Source: Bacillus sp. AFS006103
GTDB lineage: Bacteria > Bacillota > Bacilli > Bacillales > Cytobacillaceae
Assembly (NCBI GenBank): GCA_002559145.1
Contig: NTXX01000011.1
Span: 65,855 to 129,854, forward strand
Length of the DNA: 64,000 nt
Direction: 5' to 3'
The stretch's first letter is position 1, and each line of letters opens with the position of its first letter. Shown piece after piece: positions 59,960 to 64,000 of the stretch. The notes under the pieces were generated by a model. The model did no database searches, was not told the origin of the DNA, and worked only from the letters and a program-made list of their open reading frames with translations. Made by a program: the position numbers and the translations under genes.

Positions 59960-61183
59960 ATGGTACAGGATAAAAAAATATTATTATGTGTTACAGGCGG
60001 AATCGCCGTATATAAAGCTGCCGCACTAACAAGTAAGCTAGTACAGGCGGGAGCCCATGTAAAAGTCATTTTAAGTGAATCTGCACAAAAATTTGTTGCC
60101 CCATTAACTTTTCAGGCGTTAGCACGTAATGAAGTATATGTTGATACCTTTGATGAAAAAAATCCGCATGTAATTGCTCATATTGATTTAGCTGATTGGG
60201 CCGACTTAATCCTTTTGGCCCCAGCAACTGCAAATACGATAGGGAAAATAGCTGGTGGAATCGCCGATAATATGATCACAACGGTATTGCTAGCAGCTAC
60301 ATCACCAGTTTGGATTGCCCCTGCGATGAATGTGCATATGTACGACCATCCAGCTGTGAAAAAAAACCTCTCTATTTTAGCTGAGTTCGGATATCAATTT
60401 ATTGAACCAAGTGAAGGGTATCTTGCCTGTGGCTATGTCGGAAAGGGCCGATTAGAAGAACCAGAAAAAATTGTCGAGCTTGTCCAACAGTTTTTTACCA
60501 ATCAAGCTCACAAAAATTTAAAAGGTAAAACAGTAGTCGTAACAGCAGGGCCTACCCGGGAAAAGATTGATCCGGTCCGTTTTATTTCCAATCATTCCAC
60601 AGGAAAAATGGGGTATGCACTGGCTGAGGAGGCAAAAAAACAAGGAGCCCATGTTGTATTAGTTTCGGGTCCAGTTGAGTTGCCAGCTCCATTGGGAATG
60701 GACGTGGTGAAAGTCGAGAGCGCCGAAGAAATGTACAACGCAGTCTTGAAATACTATGACACTGCAGATGTCGTAATTAAAACAGCTGCAGTTGCTGATT
60801 ATCGTCCAAAAATCACATATGACCATAAGGTTAAGAAGCAGGCCGGTGATTCGAGTATTGAATTAGAAAGAACAAAAGATATTTTGTTAGAATTGGGAAA
60901 ACGGAAAAAGAACCAAGTATTGGTGGGCTTTGCAGCTGAAACGGAAAATATTGAAGAGTACGCAAGGAAAAAATTAACGGCAAAAAATGCAGATATGATT
61001 GTTGCGAATAACGTGAAAGCAGAAGGAGCCGGGTTTGGGACAGATACAAATATTGTCACTCTTTTCAAACGGTCCGGCTCTGTTTTGGATTTACCGCTTA
61101 TGTCAAAAAGTGAAGTGGCAAAAAGGATTATCGGAGAAATTACTTTCCTTTTGAAGGATATGGATGAAAATGGAAATTGCTAA
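59960..61183 (+). CDS. coaBC: Bifunctional phosphopantothenoylcysteine decarboxylase / phosphopantothenate-cysteine ligase
   Basis: Two steps of CoA synthesis in one protein, 407 aa. N-terminal flavin CoaC half: 'CVTGGIAVYKAAALTSKL', active-site H74 in 'VIAHIDLADWADLI', 'APAMNVHMYDHPAV', and C157 in 'EGYLACGYVGKGRLEEP'. C-terminal CoaB half from about 190: 'VVVTAGPTREKIDPVRFISNHSTGKMGYALA' and 'KTAAVADYRP'. ATG 59960 fits B. subtilis (start close to KKILLCV) with GGGGG nine bases upstream. ATG 59933, with AAGGA at good spacing, would add nine residues. Confidence 0.96.
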   Translation: MVQDKKILLCVTGGIAVYKAAALTSKLVQAGAHVKVILSESAQKFVAPLTFQALARNEVYVDTFDEKNPHVIAHIDLADWADLILLAPATANTIGKIAGGIADNMITTVLLAATSPVWIAPAMNVHMYDHPAVKKNLSILAEFGYQFIEPSEGYLACGYVGKGRLEEPEKIVELVQQFFTNQAHKNLKGKTVVVTAGPTREKIDPVRFISNHSTGKMGYALAEEAKKQGAHVVLVSGPVELPAPLGMDVVKVESAEEMYNAVLKYYDTADVVIKTAAVADYRPKITYDHKVKKQAGDSSIELERTKDILLELGKRKKNQVLVGFAAETENIEEYARKKLTAKNADMIVANNVKAEGAGFGTDTNIVTLFKRSGSVLDLPLMSKSEVAKRIIGEITFLLKDMDENGNC

Positions 61184-63584
61184 TGTGATTGTGGATATCC
61201 CGGCAAAACAAACCGATAGGGCGTTCGATTATTTAATTCCAGCTGAATGGAGTGGTACAATTCAGCCGGGAATGAGAGTAATCGTTCCATTTGGTCCGAG
61301 AAAAATCCAAGGATTTGTTACTTCACTTAAAACACAATCTGAATTTGAAAAATTAAGAGAAATTATCGAGCCGATGGATTTCGAGCCAGTCTTAAACAAG
61401 GAATTACTTGAACTAGGTGATTGGTTAACTGAGCATACGCTATGTTTTAAAATCTTTGCCTTCCAGGTTATGCTTCCTGCGGCGTTAAAGGCTAAATATG
61501 AAAAAAAAGTTAAACTTGCTCAGGGGGTGGAGGCGTCTGCTTTATCATCAGAACCTCTCCAAACTCTTTTTGAGAACAATCTTATGGTTGACTGGGAAGA
61601 TGCTTTGAAACAGGGAATCGTTCCTTTATTACTAAAGGAAGCAGCAAAAGGGACGCTTGAAGTCATTTACATTGTGAAGGAAAAGGTTAGAAAGAAGCAG
61701 CTGAAGTTTGTTCGACCGCTTGTATCGCTGGAAGAATTAAAATTGGAAGTAGACCGATTCCCGGCAAAAGCGGAAAAGCAAAAACAGGTATTGAGTTATT
61801 TTACCGAGCATTTCGAGCCAGTCGAATTAAGACAGCTTGTCGCTAAAGTAAAAACAACCTCCGCAACAGTAAAGGTGCTTGTTGAAAAAAAGCTGCTTAT
61901 TGAGTATGACATGGAGGTTTATCGCAATCCTTTTGAACATAAGACTTTTAAACGAACCAAGCCATTACCCCTAACAAATTCCCAACAAACAGCGATTGGA
62001 CCGATCCTAAACGCAATTGAAACCAATCGACATGAAGTATTCTTGCTCTATGGTGTAACGGGGAGCGGCAAAACCGAAATTTATCTCCAATCTATTCAGG
62101 AAGTTATTGAAAGAGGACAGGAAGCCATTGTACTCGTACCGGAAATTTCACTCACCCCTCAAATGGTGAATCGATTTAAAGGGAGATTCGGGGACTTAGT
62201 AGCAGTTTTGCACAGTGGTTTGTCTGCTGGGGAGAAATATGATGAGTGGCGTAAAATTCAACGAAAAGAAGTAAAAGTAGCTGTTGGAGCGAGATCAGCC
62301 ATTTTTGCCCCATTTGAAAACCTCGGCATTCTTATTATTGATGAGGAGCACGAAACCAGCTATAAACAAGAGGAAATGCCCCGTTATCATGCTAGAGAAG
62401 TGGCAATAGAAAGGGCAAAAACGTATAGCTGTCCGGTTGTGCTCGGAAGTGCTACTCCGTCACTTGAGTCGTTTGCCAGGGCTCAAAAGAAGGTGTATCA
62501 TCTATTATCGCTCCCAAGCCGGATGAATAATCAAGCCTTGCCAGCAGTGGAGATCATTGATATGCGCGAGGAGCTTCGTGACGGAAATCGGTCCATGTTT
62601 TCTCGAAAGCTTTTTGACATGCTCAAGGATAGATTAGAAAAGCAACAACAATCTGTTTTATTTTTAAATAAACGGGGGCATTCTTCGTTTGTCATGTGCC
62701 GTGATTGCGGTTATGTAATGAATTGCCCAAACTGTGATATTTCGCTTACCTATCACCGGGTAAATGAACAAATGAAATGTCATTATTGTGGGTATGAAAG
62801 TCGTGTTCCGCATCAATGCCCGGAGTGTTCCAGTGATTATATTCGTTATTTCGGGACTGGTACTCAAAAGGTCGAAGACGAACTTGGAAAGATACTTCCT
62901 GAGGCAAGAGTTATTCGCATGGATGTCGATACTACTGGTCGCAAGGGATCACACGAACGATTATTAACTGATTTCCAGAATGGCAAAGCAGACATTCTCC
63001 TTGGGACCCAAATGATTGCCAAAGGGTTGGATTTCCCCAATATCACCTTGGTTGGTGTGCTTTCAGCTGACACCATGCTGCATTTACCTGATTTCCGTGC
63101 ATCTGAAAAAACGTTTCAATTATTAACTCAGGTAAGCGGTCGGGCGGGACGTCATCAGTTGCCGGGAGAGGTCATTATTCAGACCTATTCGCCGGAACAC
63201 TACAGTATAGAGCTTGCGGGAACACAAGATTATGATCTCTTTTATCAGCGTGAAATGATGATTCGAAAAATCCGTCATTATCCACCCTTCTATTATCTAT
63301 CCTTGATAACAGTCAGCCATGAACAGTTGATGACAGTTGTAGCGGCGACAGAGAAAATTGTTAATTATGTACGTTCGCAAGTATCAAAGGATGCTGTCGT
63401 TTTAGGACCTGCAGCCTCGCCAATACCTAAGATTAATAATAGATATCGCTATCAATGTCTGATAAAATACAAGCGGGAACCGAACATGACAAAAATGTTA
63501 AAAACGATCTTGGACCAATATCAAAAAGATACCAAAAGCGGCTTACTGGTTTCAATAGATGTTAACCCATTTATTTTAATGTAA
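61164..63584 (+). CDS. priA: Primosomal replication restart helicase PriA
   Basis: 3'-5' helicase that reloads DnaC/DnaB at stalled forks. 806 aa. N-terminal 3'-DNA-binding domain ('VIVDIPAKQTDRAFDYLIP...VPFGPRKIQGFV'), winged helix, helicase domain with Walker A 'LLYGVTGSGKTEIYLQS' (GVTGSGKT 297-304) and DEEH (393-396), a zinc-binding insert beginning at C512 ('CRDCGYVMNCPNC...CHYCGYESRVPHQCPEC'), then helicase C ('MIAKGLDFPNITLVGVL', 'QVSGRAGRH'). ATG 61164 has AAGGA five bases upstream; ATG 61170 is an alternative. Overlaps coaBC by 20 bases. Confidence 0.97.
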   Translation: MKMEIANVIVDIPAKQTDRAFDYLIPAEWSGTIQPGMRVIVPFGPRKIQGFVTSLKTQSEFEKLREIIEPMDFEPVLNKELLELGDWLTEHTLCFKIFAFQVMLPAALKAKYEKKVKLAQGVEASALSSEPLQTLFENNLMVDWEDALKQGIVPLLLKEAAKGTLEVIYIVKEKVRKKQLKFVRPLVSLEELKLEVDRFPAKAEKQKQVLSYFTEHFEPVELRQLVAKVKTTSATVKVLVEKKLLIEYDMEVYRNPFEHKTFKRTKPLPLTNSQQTAIGPILNAIETNRHEVFLLYGVTGSGKTEIYLQSIQEVIERGQEAIVLVPEISLTPQMVNRFKGRFGDLVAVLHSGLSAGEKYDEWRKIQRKEVKVAVGARSAIFAPFENLGILIIDEEHETSYKQEEMPRYHAREVAIERAKTYSCPVVLGSATPSLESFARAQKKVYHLLSLPSRMNNQALPAVEIIDMREELRDGNRSMFSRKLFDMLKDRLEKQQQSVLFLNKRGHSSFVMCRDCGYVMNCPNCDISLTYHRVNEQMKCHYCGYESRVPHQCPECSSDYIRYFGTGTQKVEDELGKILPEARVIRMDVDTTGRKGSHERLLTDFQNGKADILLGTQMIAKGLDFPNITLVGVLSADTMLHLPDFRASEKTFQLLTQVSGRAGRHQLPGEVIIQTYSPEHYSIELAGTQDYDLFYQREMMIRKIRHYPPFYYLSLITVSHEQLMTVVAATEKIVNYVRSQVSKDAVVLGPAASPIPKINNRYRYQCLIKYKREPNMTKMLKTILDQYQKDTKSGLLVSIDVNPFILM

Positions 63585-63701
63585 GGCAAGCCTTAGATAA
63601 TCATGCTATAAAAGGTTATTATTTCGCTTTTTTGGTGAAAATGTAAGCAATTAATAAATTTATAAAGCCTTGAAAAGATTGGCATTAATGGGGGAAAGAA
63701 T

Positions 63702-64000
63702 TTGACTGTACTCAAAGTAGTAAATTACCCTGCTGAGGTACTTGAGCAGACTTGTAAACCAGTGATTAAGTTTGATAGAAAGCTTGCAAAAATACTTGAT
63801 GATATGTATGACACGATGATTGAATATGACGGGGTGGGATTAGCTGCTCCGCAAATTGGATTGGACGCACGTATTGCAATTGTGGATATTGATGATGAAT
63901 TAGGGACAATTGAAATGATTAACCCTGTGATTATCGAGACCTCGGGAGAACAATCTGGACCTGAAGGTTGTTTAAGTTTCCCTGGATTGTTCGGAGAAGT
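63702..64000 (+). CDS. def: Peptide deformylase, 5' part only
   Basis: Removes formyl groups from new proteins. About 99 residues are visible before the window ends. Motif 1 'YDGVGLAAPQIGLDARIA' and motif 2 'EGCLSFPG' are present; motif 3 (HEMDH) lies beyond. TTG start with GGGGGAAAG seven bases upstream, beginning x-TVLKVVNYPAEVLEQ like other Bacillus Def proteins. Follows priA by 117 bases, in which no terminator was seen (only TAAGGCAAGCCTTA, a palindrome on the priA stop). Confidence 0.94.
   Translation, partial: MTVLKVVNYPAEVLEQTCKPVIKFDRKLAKILDDMYDTMIEYDGVGLAAPQIGLDARIAIVDIDDELGTIEMINPVIIETSGEQSGPEGCLSFPGLFGE

Noticed and set aside
63582..63595. TAAGGCAAGCCTTA as a terminator after priA
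   Set aside because: A palindrome with a two-base centre and no T-run; cannot form a normal terminator hairpin.

Overview
The window is an AT-rich stretch of a Bacillaceae chromosome from a spore-forming, low-GC Gram-positive. Gene content and order follow the Bacillus subtilis ylbL-ylbM-ylbN-rpmF ... mraZ-ftsZ-spoIIG-sigG-ylmC...divIVA-ileS-lspA-pyr operon-rqcH-priA-def region almost gene for gene. Sporulation genes (spoVD, spoVE, spoIIGA, sigE, sigG, rsfA), bacillithiol synthesis (bshC) and a DAP-type MurE fix it as Bacillus-like. Neobacillus or a close relative is a guess. No rRNA, tRNA, CRISPR array, prophage or insertion sequence was seen.

Layout: (1) 1-9.4 kb holds ylbL (3' end), tmcAL, yceD-rpmF, an enoyl-CoA hydratase-family gene, rsfA, a GNAT gene, an acyl-CoA carboxylase transferase subunit, panE, a DUF3397 membrane protein and bshC. 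(2) 9.5-29 kb is the dcw division and cell-wall cluster: mraZ, rsmH, ftsL, pbpB, spoVD, murE, a small Mur-ligase-N-domain-like gene, mraY, murD, spoVE, murG, murB, divIB, ylxW, ylxX, sbp, ftsA, ftsZ. (3) 29.2-32.3 kb is the sporulation sigma-factor block spoIIGA-sigE-sigG-ylmC. (4) 32.3-36 kb is pgeF-ylmE-sepF-ylmG-ylmH-divIVA, followed by a T-box-controlled ileS, a ylyA-like gene, lspA and an rluD-family gene. (5) 41-52.9 kb is the pyrimidine operon pyrR-pyrP-pyrB-pyrC-carA-carB-pyrK-pyrD-pyrF-pyrE with three PyrR-type attenuators. (6) 53-64 kb holds rqcH (reverse strand), a P-type Ca2+ ATPase, yicC, remA, gmk, rpoZ, coaBC, priA and the 5' part of def.

The parts work together. Blocks 2 and 4 supply lipid II synthesis, septal transpeptidases, the Z-ring and its anchors and pole markers. 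Block 3 turns septation into compartment-specific sporulation transcription. The pyr operon supplies UMP and carbamoyl phosphate, with UMP-bound PyrR closing the loop.

No wholly new system was found. The best leads are: a probable CTG start codon for spoIIGA; an orphan Mur-ligase-like domain between murE and mraY; a loopless 46-bp perfect palindrome and a large leader hairpin between murB and divIB; a phased CGCTGATAAA repeat array running out of the 3' end of pyrE; sigma-H-like promoters before mraZ and ftsA; and a hydratase-family protein with decarboxylase-like active-site changes near an acyl-CoA carboxylase gene. Comparisons with B. subtilis proteins are from memory, not from a search.
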